Assembly (NCBI RefSeq): GCF_900188405.1
Contig: NZ_FZOF01000002.1
Span: 310,001 to 374,000 of the forward strand
Source: Actinacidiphila glaucinigra
Lineage (GTDB): Bacteria > Actinomycetota > Actinomycetes > Streptomycetales > Streptomycetaceae
Length of the DNA stretch: 64,000 bases
Reading direction: 5' to 3'
Shown: piece by piece, positions 7,848 to 15,269 of the stretch
Numbering within the stretch: the stretch's first letter is position 1
Layout of the letters: the number at the start of each line of letters is the position of its first letter
Notes under the pieces: generated by a model
What the model was told of the DNA's origin: nothing
The model's input: only the letters and a program-made list of their open reading frames with translations
Database searches by the model: none
Program-made: the position numbers and the translations under genes

Positions 7848-8989
7848 CCGCGAGGCTCCTTCGGGAGGCCGAGCACCCGCTCGGCGATGATCGTGCGCTG
7901 GATCTCGTCCGAGCCGCCGTAGATGGTGTCGGCGCGGCTGAACAGGAACATGCGCTGGGCCTGGTCGAGTTCGTAGGGCCGCTCCGGCTCCCACGGCGTG
8001 GGGCCGGTGGCGGCGGGGGCCCCGCGGACGGCGACGGCCAGTTCGCCGAGCCGCTGGTGCCAGCCGCCCCACAGCAGCTTGGCGACGCTCGGGGCGGCCG
8101 GGTCGGCGGTGCCCAGCGTGCGCAGGGCGTTCCAGCGCATGGTGCGCAACTCGGCCCACTGGCGTACCAGCCGGTCCCGCAGCACGGGGTCGGCCGCCGC
8201 CCCGCCGGCGACGGCGCGGTCGACGACCTCGCGCAGTTCGCGTTCGAAGCCGATCTGCTGCACGAGGGTGGAGACCCCGCGCTCGAAGCCCAGGAGGGAC
8301 ATGGCGACCTGCCAGCCGTCGCCCTCCCCGCCGACGACATGGGCGGCGTCGGCGCGGGCCCCGTCGAAGAAGACCTCGTTGAACTCCGCCGTCCCGGTCA
8401 TCTGGCGGATGGGGCGCACCTCGACCCTGCCGGGCTGGTCCATGGGGACGAGCAGGAAGCTCAGTCCGTGGTGGCGGCGCGAGTGGGGGTCGGTACGGGC
8501 CAGGACGAAGCACCAGTCGGCGGTCCGGGCCAGGGAGGTCCAGATCTTCTGGCCGGTCACGCGGTAGCAGGGGCCCCCGGCGTCGTGGTCCCGGACGGCC
8601 GCTGTACGGACACCGGCGAGATCGGAACCCGCTCCGGGCTCGCTGTATCCCTGGCACCACAGCTCCTCACCGCGGGCCACCGGCGGCAGGAAGCGGTCGC
8701 GCTGGTCGGGGGTGCCGTGCGCCTCCAGGGTGGGGGCCAGCAGGTTCTCGCCGATGTGCCCGGACCGGGCGGGTGCCTCGGCGCGGGCGTACTCCTCGCC
8801 CCAGGCGACCTGCTGGGCCAGGGTGGCACGCCGGTTGCCGTACTCCCCGCGCCAGCCGAGGCCGATCCATCCGGCGGCTCCGAGTTCCCGCTCCCACTCC
8901 CGGCCGGGTGCGCGGTCCGGGTGCGCGCTCAACCACGCCCGCGCCTCCGCGCGGAAGGCCTCCGTCTCCGGGCCGAAGGTGAAGTCCAT
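7844..8989 (-). CDS. Acyl-CoA dehydrogenase
   Basis: The 381-residue protein has the three ACAD domains: an N-terminal helical part, a middle barrel with GYSEPGAGSDLAGVRT and QKIWTS, and a C-terminal helical part ending YGGSDEIQRTIIAERVLGLP. It binds FAD and introduces an alpha-beta double bond in an acyl-CoA, passing electrons to electron-transfer flavoprotein. Length and motifs are complete. It follows the SDR gene after 28 bases and overlaps the ALDH gene by 4. The C-terminal IQRTIIAERVLGLPKEPRG closely matches that of the other full-length ACAD at 12791-13912, so the two probably stem from one ancestor. Confidence 0.92.
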   Translation of the reverse strand: MDFTFGPETEAFRAEARAWLSAHPDRAPGREWERELGAAGWIGLGWRGEYGNRRATLAQQVAWGEEYARAEAPARSGHIGENLLAPTLEAHGTPDQRDRFLPPVARGEELWCQGYSEPGAGSDLAGVRTAAVRDHDAGGPCYRVTGQKIWTSLARTADWCFVLARTDPHSRRHHGLSFLLVPMDQPGRVEVRPIRQMTGTAEFNEVFFDGARADAAHVVGGEGDGWQVAMSLLGFERGVSTLVQQIGFERELREVVDRAVAGGAAADPVLRDRLVRQWAELRTMRWNALRTLGTADPAAPSVAKLLWGGWHQRLGELAVAVRGAPAATGPTPWEPERPYELDQAQRMFLFSRADTIYGGSDEIQRTIIAERVLGLPKEPRG

Positions 8990-9017
8990 GGTCCGCCCTC
9001 TCCTTCGTGCGGGGCCG

Positions 9018-9920
9018 TCACTGCCCTCGGGAGGCGGCCGCGGCGGCGCGCATGGCCTCGAGCTGGGCGAGCATCGGCATGGGGTCGGTGCCGACCGTGC
9101 CGGGCAGGGCGGCGGCGATGCGCTGCGGTGTCCATCCCTCGCCGTCCGCGTAGGCGGCGCGCAGTTCGCGTGGCTGGGCCCAGACCGCGATCTTGGGTCC
9201 GGCGACGGTGTAGACCTGCCCCGTGATCTCGCGGGCGTGGTCGCTGAGCAGGAAGACGACCATGGCGGCGACGTCCTCGGGTTCGCCGATCTCGGCGAGC
9301 TCCATGGGCACGTTGGCGGACATGCGGGTACGTGCCACGGGGGCGACGCAGTTGGCGGTCACGCCGTAGCGGTGCAGGCCGAGCGCGGCGCTGCGCACCA
9401 GCGAGATGATCCCGCCCTTGGCCGCGGAGTAGTTGGCCTGGGAGACGCTGCCCTGGTGGTTGCCGCTGGTGAAACCGACGAGGGTGCCCGAGCCCTGCCG
9501 GCGCATCACCGCGGAGGCGGCGCGGAAGACGGTGAAGGTGCCCTTCAGATGGGTGGCGAGGACCGGGTCCCACTCGTCCTCGCTCATGTTGAAGAGCATG
9601 CGTTCGCGCAGGATCCCGGCGACGCAGACGACTCCGTCGACGCGGCCGTAGGTCTCCACCGCGGTGGAGACGATCCGTTCGCCGCCCGCCATGGCGGAGA
9701 CGTCGTCGGTCACCGCGGTGGCCTCGCCGCCTGCCGCCTCGATCTCCTTCACGACGGCGGCCGCCACCTCGCCGGTCGGCTCGCGGCCGTCGACCGCGAC
9801 GCCGTAGTCGTTGACGACGACCCTGGCGCCCTCGGCCGCGCACGCGAGTGCGACGGCCCGCCCGATGCCCCGCCCGGCCCCGGTGACCGCGACGACCTTT
9901 CCGCTCAGGAAGTTGCCCAC
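9018..9920 (-). CDS. Short-chain dehydrogenase (MFE/17-beta-HSD4-like)
   Basis: The 300-residue SDR has the cofactor motif TGAGRGIG (13-20), the catalytic Ser152 and the YSAAK pair (Tyr164, Lys168). The insert after strand 2 (NDYGVAVDGREPTG) is typical of the hydroxyacyl-CoA dehydrogenase domain of multifunctional enzyme 2 and of steroid side-chain enzymes, so a 3-hydroxyacyl-CoA is a likely substrate. About 50 residues follow the normal SDR end. It opens the four-gene minus-strand operon; its GTG start lies 28 bases from the palindrome at 9948-9962, which it shares with the divergent cyclase-family gene. Confidence 0.88.
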   Translation of the reverse strand: MGNFLSGKVVAVTGAGRGIGRAVALACAAEGARVVVNDYGVAVDGREPTGEVAAAVVKEIEAAGGEATAVTDDVSAMAGGERIVSTAVETYGRVDGVVCVAGILRERMLFNMSEDEWDPVLATHLKGTFTVFRAASAVMRRQGSGTLVGFTSGNHQGSVSQANYSAAKGGIISLVRSAALGLHRYGVTANCVAPVARTRMSANVPMELAEIGEPEDVAAMVVFLLSDHAREITGQVYTVAGPKIAVWAQPRELRAAYADGEGWTPQRIAAALPGTVGTDPMPMLAQLEAMRAAAAASRGQ

Positions 9921-9946
9921 GTCCGGTCCCGCCCCTTCTCAGAGTT

Positions 9947-9963
9947 TCTGACGGACCGTTAGA
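9947..9963. promoter_or_regulatory. CTGAC-N5-GTCAG operator, copy 2
   Basis: TCTGACGG and CCGTTAGA flank a single A; one of eight pairs is mismatched. The site lies 27 bases before the SDR start and 52 bases before the cyclase-family start, so one bound protein could control both directions. The core matches the copies at 1812 and 15125. Confidence 0.65.
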
Positions 9964-10015
9964 TTTTAGGAGCACGGACACGCCCCAGCACAAGCCCTGA
10001 GACCGGGAGGCAGCG

Positions 10016-10942
10016 ATGGCGTTCCCCGCCGAGTTCCACGACATCGCCAAGCGCGTCAACAACTGGGGCCGCTGGGGGGAGGCCGACGAGACCGGCACCC
10101 TCAACCTGATCACCAACGAGGTCGTCCGCGCGGCGGCCCGCACCGTGCACAGCGGACGCCGCGTGCCGCTCGCGCTCCCCCTCCAGCAGGACGGGGTGCA
10201 GACGGGCATGATCCCGGGCCGGGTGAACCCGCTGCGCACCATGGTGATGCTCAACCACGAGATGTTCGGTCCCGGCACGGTCGCCACCAGCGACGACATC
10301 GTCACCATGGGGCTGCAGGCGGCGACCCACTGGGACGCCCTGACCCATGTCTCGCACTCGGGACGGATCTACAACGGCCGCCCGGCCGGCACCGTCACCG
10401 CCCACGGCGGCGCCGCGTTCAGCGGCATCGAGAAGATCGCGACGCTGCTCTCCCGCGGTGTCCTGCTCGACGTGGCCCGCGCCCGGGGCACCGACCGGCT
10501 TCCCGGCGACCACGCCGTCACCCCCGACGACCTCGCCGCAGCCGAGGAACTGGCCCGCACCACCGTCCGGGCCGGGGACATCGTGCTGGTCCGCACCGGC
10601 CAGATGCGGGTGTGCCTGGCGGGCGACAAGCACGCCTACGCCTTCCCGTCGCCGGGACTGTCGGTGCGCACCCCCGAGTGGTTCCACGCCCGCGACGTCG
10701 CGGCGGTCGCCAACGACACGCTGACCTTCGAGATCTTCCCGCCGGAGATCGAGGACCTGTGGCTGGCCGTGCACGCCCTGGACCTGGTGGAGATGGGCAT
10801 GCCCCAGGGCCAGAACTGGAACCTTGAGGCGCTGTCGGAGGCCTGCGCCGAGGAGGGGCGGTACGAGTTCCTGCTGGACGCCACCCCGCAGCCCTTCGTG
10901 GGCGGGGTCGGCAGCCCGGTCGCGCCGGTGGCGGTGCTCTGA
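10016..10942 (+). CDS. Cyclase family protein (kynurenine formamidase-like hydrolase)
   Basis: The 308-residue protein belongs to the cyclase/kynurenine-formamidase family. The metal-binding run is THWDALTHVSH with His105, Asp107, His111 and His114. The family hydrolyses amides, cyclic esters or enol-lactones using a bound metal, and members recur in actinobacterial aromatic and steroid catabolic clusters, where they may open a ring. The length is usual for the longer branch (about 310 residues). It is transcribed alone, divergent from the SDR operon across a CTGAC-type operator. The actual substrate is not predictable. Confidence 0.85.
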   Translation: MAFPAEFHDIAKRVNNWGRWGEADETGTLNLITNEVVRAAARTVHSGRRVPLALPLQQDGVQTGMIPGRVNPLRTMVMLNHEMFGPGTVATSDDIVTMGLQAATHWDALTHVSHSGRIYNGRPAGTVTAHGGAAFSGIEKIATLLSRGVLLDVARARGTDRLPGDHAVTPDDLAAAEELARTTVRAGDIVLVRTGQMRVCLAGDKHAYAFPSPGLSVRTPEWFHARDVAAVANDTLTFEIFPPEIEDLWLAVHALDLVEMGMPQGQNWNLEALSEACAEEGRYEFLLDATPQPFVGGVGSPVAPVAVL

Positions 10943-10966
10943 GGACGGCCCCCGCGGTCCGTACGC

Positions 10967-11440
10967 TCAGAAGGCGGGGCGGCGGATCAGCCCGCCCACG
11001 GACTGCGCGGGGACGATCGCCGGGCGCTCGCAGCGGTCGATCTCGCACCAGATCTGCTTGCCGGCACCCTCGCGCTGCCAGCCCCAGCGGTCCGCGAGAC
11101 CGTCCACGAGTTCCAGTCCCCGGCCGCCGGTCTCGTCACTGTCCGCGTGGCGCGGGCGCGGCGGGGCGTCACTGGTGTCGGCCACCTCGACGCGCACGGT
11201 CTCCTGCTCGCCGCTCTGCGCTGCCCCGGAGGAACGGAAGAGCATCCGCAGCACGGCGGGGCAGCCGGTGTGCACGACGGCGTTCGTGACCAGTTCGGAG
11301 ATGAGCAGGATCAGCGTCTCGGCGACCGGCTCGTCGGCCCCTATCCCGGACCCCGCCAGACGCGAGCGGGCCCACCTGCGGGCCCGGCCCACTTCCGCGG
11401 GGTCGGGACCGACCTCAAGCTGAACCTGGAGCACCTGCAC
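10967..11440 (-). CDS. Anti-sigma-type ATP-binding protein (SpoIIAB-like HATPase)
   Basis: The 157-residue protein is a stand-alone GHKL ATPase domain of the RsbW/SpoIIAB type. The N box is ELVTNAVVHTG and the lid and G2 region is ETGGRGLELVDGLADRWGW. Streptomyces have dozens of these; some bind sigma factors, some only STAS proteins, and none of the usual partner genes is adjacent. It converges with the cyclase-family gene (24 bases apart). The GTG at 11440 starts a frame with no stronger alternative. An inverted repeat 49-65 bases upstream may be its operator. Confidence 0.85.
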   Translation of the reverse strand: MQVLQVQLEVGPDPAEVGRARRWARSRLAGSGIGADEPVAETLILLISELVTNAVVHTGCPAVLRMLFRSSGAAQSGEQETVRVEVADTSDAPPRPRHADSDETGGRGLELVDGLADRWGWQREGAGKQIWCEIDRCERPAIVPAQSVGGLIRRPAF

Positions 11441-11818
11441 CGCTCACACCATCCGAACCGGCGGACACATCGCCTCGCGCCTCGGCAGGGTCACCGTACG
11501 TGACCTCTTAGCGACCCAGCATGATTGACCCACAGTCACCGCAACAAGCGCTTCGGGCATATTCCAGCGCAAGGGGGGACGAGTACTGCATACTGTGCGG
11601 GGCTCATTACGGGGCGAAATCGAACAGCCCGGCACAGGCAGCCCACCGGGCACCGAGGCCCCGTCACTGCCACATCCGTCGCGTTTCGCCACCACACGCA
11701 CCCGATGGAGCGTACCCGAGGCGGGCTCCGACTCCACGGCGTGACGAGTCACACCTCGGACACAACCCGATATCGACACTCGGGGTCCCCTTATCCGTGA
11801 CGAAGAAGTCATAACTCA
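11441..11818. other. Gene-free interval with a GGTCAC-N5-GTGACC inverted repeat
   Basis: These 378 bases separate the ATPase gene from the acyl-CoA dehydrogenase operon end. The only clear structure is GGTCAC (11489-11494) and GTGACC (11500-11505), well placed to control the ATPase gene. Base composition is lower in GC around 11510-11620 and 11760-11815. Short frames exist on both strands but lack family features and ribosome sites. Confidence 0.5.
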
Positions 11819-12784
11819 CTAAATGCCGCAAAGAGTCTCATCGAGAAGGCTCTCCGCGAGCCTCTCCTCACACTCCGCCACGGAACGGCCCCGGCTCCGC
11901 AGGATCCACGACCGCTTGATGTGGAGATGCACCTCCGCCTCCCAGGTGAAACCCATCCCGCCGAACACCTGCAGGCAGTCACGGGCATTGCGGACGGCCG
12001 CCTCGTCCGCCAGCAGCCGCGCGGCCGCCGTCTCCCCCAAGTCGCCGGAGACCGCCGCCGCACGCACCGCCGTACGCGCCATCTCCGCGCGGACCAGCAT
12101 GTCCGCACACAGGTGCTTGACCGCCTGGAAGGAGCCGATGGGCCGGCCGAACTGCTCCCGGGTCGTGGCGTGGCGGACGGCGAGTTCCAGCGTGCGCGCC
12201 GCGCTCCCGGTCTGCTGGGCGCAGGTGAGCAGTTCACCGGCCGTGACCCCACCCGCTGTAACACCGCCCTCCAGGACGCCGCCCGCCGTGACACCACCGC
12301 CCACGACCCCGCCGGCCGGTTCGCCGCCCACGACGCGGTGCAGCGGGGTGAGCGGGTCCACGGAACGCACCGGCTCGGCCTTGTCGTAGGAGCCCAGCAC
12401 ACGGTCGGAGGCCTCCAGCCACTCGGTCAGCTCGCCGTCGACCGCGGTGACCACCGTGCCGCCCTCGGCCGCCCCCGGCACCCACCCTGCCGCCAGGTGC
12501 GTCGTCACCAGCGGCCCCGGCAGCAGCGCCCGCCCCGCCTCCTCGAAGACGAGCACGGCCTCAGGGAGCCCGAGCCCGAGCCCGCCCCGCTCCTCCGGCA
12601 GCCGCAGCGCGAAGAAACCCGCCTCACCCAGCGCCCGCCACATCCCGCGGTCGAGGGTCACCGGGGTCCCGGCGGCCGCCCCGGCCGCGTCCTCCCGCAG
12701 CCGCTCCGCCGGGTAGAGCCGCGCCATGAGGCCGCGGGTCCCGTCGGCGAGCGCCCGCTGGTCCTCGGTGAGGCGGAAGTCCAC
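11819..12784 (-). CDS. Acyl-CoA dehydrogenase, short subunit
   Basis: The 321-residue protein is ACAD-like but shorter than the usual 370-390. The C-terminal half is clear (REQFGRPIGSFQAVKHL, then CLQVFGGMGFTWEAEVHLHIKR), and Glu in the final motif region is kept. The middle barrel is reduced, and residues 153-185 are a Gly-Val-Thr-Ala repeat instead of an ordered strand region. It begins at a GTG 6 bases after the stop of a second, unlike ACAD. Adjacent unlike ACAD genes in actinobacteria often encode alpha2-beta2 enzymes that act on steroid or isoprenoid side chains, so this is probably the partner subunit of 12791-13912 (inference). Confidence 0.82.
   Translation of the reverse strand: MDFRLTEDQRALADGTRGLMARLYPAERLREDAAGAAAGTPVTLDRGMWRALGEAGFFALRLPEERGGLGLGLPEAVLVFEEAGRALLPGPLVTTHLAAGWVPGAAEGGTVVTAVDGELTEWLEASDRVLGSYDKAEPVRSVDPLTPLHRVVGGEPAGGVVGGGVTAGGVLEGGVTAGGVTAGELLTCAQQTGSAARTLELAVRHATTREQFGRPIGSFQAVKHLCADMLVRAEMARTAVRAAAVSGDLGETAAARLLADEAAVRNARDCLQVFGGMGFTWEAEVHLHIKRSWILRSRGRSVAECEERLAESLLDETLCGI
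12233..12322 (-). repeat. Repeat-coded Gly-Val-Thr-Ala linker in the short ACAD
   Basis: The codons for residues 155-184 repeat the unit GGVTAGGV and variants (GGVV, GGVL, EGGVTAGG). At DNA level the units are near-copies of each other, so the tract can expand or shrink by slippage without shifting frame. It lies between the middle barrel and the C-terminal helical domain. Confidence 0.6.
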
Positions 12785-12790
12785 GGCCCC

Positions 12791-13912
12791 TCACGCCCCC
12801 TTCGGCAGGCCGAGGATCCGCTCGGCGACGATGTTCCGCTGGATCTGCGACGTGCCCGCCGCGATGGTGTACGAGAGCGAGGAGAGCCGGTCCGACGTCC
12901 ACGGGCGGTCGGCGTCCAGCGCCCCGGAGGGGCCGAGGACCTCGGCGGCGGTGTCGTAGAGCTCCTGGCGCGCCTGCGAGTAGCGCAGTTTGAGGACCGA
13001 ACCCCCGACGCCCGGGGCGCCGGCGCTGACGTTCCACTGGACCAGCCGCCACAGCACACCGAACTCCGCGGCCAGGCGGCCCATCCTCCGCCGCAGCACG
13101 GGGTCGTCCCAGGCCCCCGTCCCCCGGGCCATCCGGGCCAGTTCGCGCAGCGTCCGCCGGCAGGCGACGACCTCCCCGGCGAAGGCGGTGCCGCGCTCGA
13201 AGGAGAGCGTCACCATCGTGACCCGCCAGCCGTCGTTCTCCGCGCCGACCCGGTTGGCGACCGGCACCCGCACCTCGTCCAGGAACACCTCGGCGAACTC
13301 CGTGGTCCCGGCGAGGGTCCGCAGCGGCCGCACCGTCACGCCCGGCAGGTCCATCGGCATCGCGAGCCAGCTGATGCCACGGTGCCGCGGCGCGTCAGGG
13401 TCGGTGCGCACGAGCAGTTCGCACCAGTCGGCGACCTCGGCGTGCGAGGTCCAGATCTTCGACCCGGTGACCACGTAGGAGTCGCCGTCGCGCACCGCCC
13501 GCGTGCGCAGGGACGCCAGGTCCGAACCCGCTCCCGGCTCGCTGAACCCCTGGCACCAGACCTCGTCCCCGCGCAGCACCGGGGGAAGCCAGCGTTCACG
13601 CTGGCCGGCCGTCCCTTCGGCGGCGATGGTGGGACCGGCGTGGAGCAGGCCGACGAAGTTCGCGCCGACGTAGGGCGCCCCGGCAAGCTCGGTCTCCTCC
13701 AGGAAGATCAGCCGCCGGGTCGGGTCGGCGTTCCAGTGCACGTCGGCGTAGCCCGCCTCGTGCAGGCGCCGCTGCCAGCCGGTGTCGTACGCCCGCCGGG
13801 CGGGCCAGTCGGCGGGGTCCGGCGCGGGCGGCAGCGCGGGCAGCGTCCGGGCGAGCCAGGCCCGCAGCTCCTCCCGGTACACCAGCTCCGCCCCGGTGTA
13901 CGTCAGGTCCAC
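12791..13912 (-). CDS. Acyl-CoA dehydrogenase, full-length subunit
   Basis: The 373-residue ACAD has CQGFSEPGAGSDLASLRT and GSKIWTSHAEVADW in the middle barrel and ends SQIQRNIVAERILGLPKG. All three domains are present. It starts at GTG 13912, overlapping the amidohydrolase stop by 10 bases, and is followed 6 bases later by the short ACAD, so the three genes form one minus-strand operon. The paired arrangement suggests a two-subunit enzyme that desaturates a bulky acyl-CoA. It resembles the ACAD at 7844-8989 in both motifs and ending. Confidence 0.9.
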   Translation of the reverse strand: MDLTYTGAELVYREELRAWLARTLPALPPAPDPADWPARRAYDTGWQRRLHEAGYADVHWNADPTRRLIFLEETELAGAPYVGANFVGLLHAGPTIAAEGTAGQRERWLPPVLRGDEVWCQGFSEPGAGSDLASLRTRAVRDGDSYVVTGSKIWTSHAEVADWCELLVRTDPDAPRHRGISWLAMPMDLPGVTVRPLRTLAGTTEFAEVFLDEVRVPVANRVGAENDGWRVTMVTLSFERGTAFAGEVVACRRTLRELARMARGTGAWDDPVLRRRMGRLAAEFGVLWRLVQWNVSAGAPGVGGSVLKLRYSQARQELYDTAAEVLGPSGALDADRPWTSDRLSSLSYTIAAGTSQIQRNIVAERILGLPKGA

Positions 13913-15099
13913 CGGTCCGGCTCCAGCCCCAGCATGCGGATGGCGTTGCCGCGCATGAGCTTGTACACCGTCTCGTCGTCGAGGCCCTTCACATGGTCGA
14001 GGGCGACCTCCTTGGTATGGGGGAAGGTCGAGTCGACGTGCGGGTAGTCGGTCTCGAAGGTCGCGTTGTCGCGGCCGACGACGTCGATCGAGGCGACGCC
14101 GTGCTTGTCGCGGAAGAAGCAGCAGAAGATCTGCCGGTAGTAGTAGGTGGACGGCGGCTCGGGGACCACGTCGCGCACGCCGCCCCACGCCCGGTGCTCC
14201 TCCCAGACGTCGTCGGCCCGCTCCAGGGCGTAGGGGATCCAGCCCATCTGCCCCTCGCTGTAGGCGAGCTTGAGCCGGGGGTGGCGCACCAGCACCCCGC
14301 TGAAGAGGAAGTCCATCATCGAGGCCATCGCGTTGTTGAAGGAGAGCGAGGCCTGGACGGCGGGCGGCGCGTCCGGTGAGGCGGCCGGCATCTGCGAGGA
14401 CGAGCCGATGTGCATGTTGACCACCGTCCCGGTCTCCTCGCAGACGGCGAAGAAGGGGTCCCAGTACCCGGAGTGGATGCTGGGCAGTCCCAGGTGGGTC
14501 GGGATCTCGCTGAAGGTGACGGCGCGCACCCCGCGGTCCGCGTTGCGGCGGATCTCGGCGACGGCCAGGCCGACGTCCCACAGCGGGATCAGGCAGAGCG
14601 GGATCAGCCGGCCGCCGCTGTCCCCGCACCACTCCTCGACCATCCAGTCGTTGTAGGCGCGGACGCAGGCGAGGGCGACCTCCTTGTCCTTGGCCTCGGC
14701 GAAGGTCTGCCCGCAGAAGCGCGGGAAGGTGGGGAAGCAGAGGGAGCCCTCGACGTGGTTGAGGTCCATGTCGGCGAGCCGGGCCTTGGGGTCCCAGCAG
14801 CCGCGCCGCATCTCCTCGCGGGTGATGCCCTCCAGGGTCATCTCGTCCCGGTCGAAGCCCACGGCGGCGATGTTCCGCTTGTACGGGAACTTCAGGTCCT
14901 CGTAGATCCACCAGTCGGTCGGCGGCCCGTCCGGGTCCATCGTGATCTGGTACTTGCCGCCGACGTAGGCGAGCTCCCCGATCCCGGCGGTCAGCGGCTG
15001 GGGACCGCGGTCCCGGTACTTCGCCGGCAGCCAGGTCTCGAAGAGATGTGCGGGTTCGATCGCGTGGTCGTCGACGCTGATGATCCGGGGCAGTTCCAT
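13903..15099 (-). CDS. Amidohydrolase family 2 protein (metal-dependent hydrolase)
   Basis: The 398-residue protein belongs to the amidohydrolase-2 family (ACMSD/isosaccharide-like TIM barrels). It opens with ISVDDHAIEP, the modified DxH metal-site strand, carries a conserved His in NMHIGSSSQMP, and ends with the ETDYPHVDSTFP motif whose Asp usually completes the metal site. Family members cleave C-C or C-N bonds in ring-fission products and are frequent in actinobacterial aromatic and steroid catabolic loci. It is first in the operon with the two ACADs and starts 22 bases from a CTGAC-type palindrome. The exact reaction is unknown. Confidence 0.85.
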   Translation of the reverse strand: MELPRIISVDDHAIEPAHLFETWLPAKYRDRGPQPLTAGIGELAYVGGKYQITMDPDGPPTDWWIYEDLKFPYKRNIAAVGFDRDEMTLEGITREEMRRGCWDPKARLADMDLNHVEGSLCFPTFPRFCGQTFAEAKDKEVALACVRAYNDWMVEEWCGDSGGRLIPLCLIPLWDVGLAVAEIRRNADRGVRAVTFSEIPTHLGLPSIHSGYWDPFFAVCEETGTVVNMHIGSSSQMPAASPDAPPAVQASLSFNNAMASMMDFLFSGVLVRHPRLKLAYSEGQMGWIPYALERADDVWEEHRAWGGVRDVVPEPPSTYYYRQIFCCFFRDKHGVASIDVVGRDNATFETDYPHVDSTFPHTKEVALDHVKGLDDETVYKLMRGNAIRMLGLEPDRWT

Positions 15100-15120
15100 C
15101 GCTCTCCGCCGCCCTTCCTT

Positions 15121-15143
15121 GAATCTGATGGACCGTCAGATTC
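15121..15143. promoter_or_regulatory. CTGAC-N5-GTCAG operator, copy 3
   Basis: GAATCTGA (15121-15128) and TCAGATTC (15136-15143) are perfect arms around TGGACCG; the core at 15125-15139 is CTGATGGACCGTCAG, one base from copy 1. It lies 22 bases upstream of the amidohydrolase ATG, next to its ribosome site, and 127 bases from the divergent ligase. Confidence 0.65.
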
Positions 15144-15220
15144 ACAGTACGCCCGCCACCCCGGACCGTCCATCGAAGACGCGCGCACCCTGGACCGCGC
15201 CCGACCCGGCGCCTACGCTC

Positions 15221-15257
15221 CGATCGAAGATCTGACATTGCGTCAGATCCTCGATCG
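15221..15257. promoter_or_regulatory. CTGAC-N5-GTCAG operator, copy 4, inside a 16-bp-arm inverted repeat
   Basis: Arms 15221-15236 and 15242-15257 match at 15 of 16 positions around ATTGC; the core CTGAC/GTCAG is at 15232-15246. It ends 12 bases before the acyl-CoA ligase ATG and abuts its GGGAGGAG ribosome site, so it could act as a DNA operator, an RNA hairpin that limits translation, or both. Confidence 0.6.
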
Positions 15258-15269
15258 GGAGGAGAAGAG

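Noticed and set aside
11521-11814. Two overlapping + strand frames of 91-97 codons in the gene-free interval
   Set aside because: His/Arg/Thr-rich with no motif, no ribosome site and no support from codon pattern.
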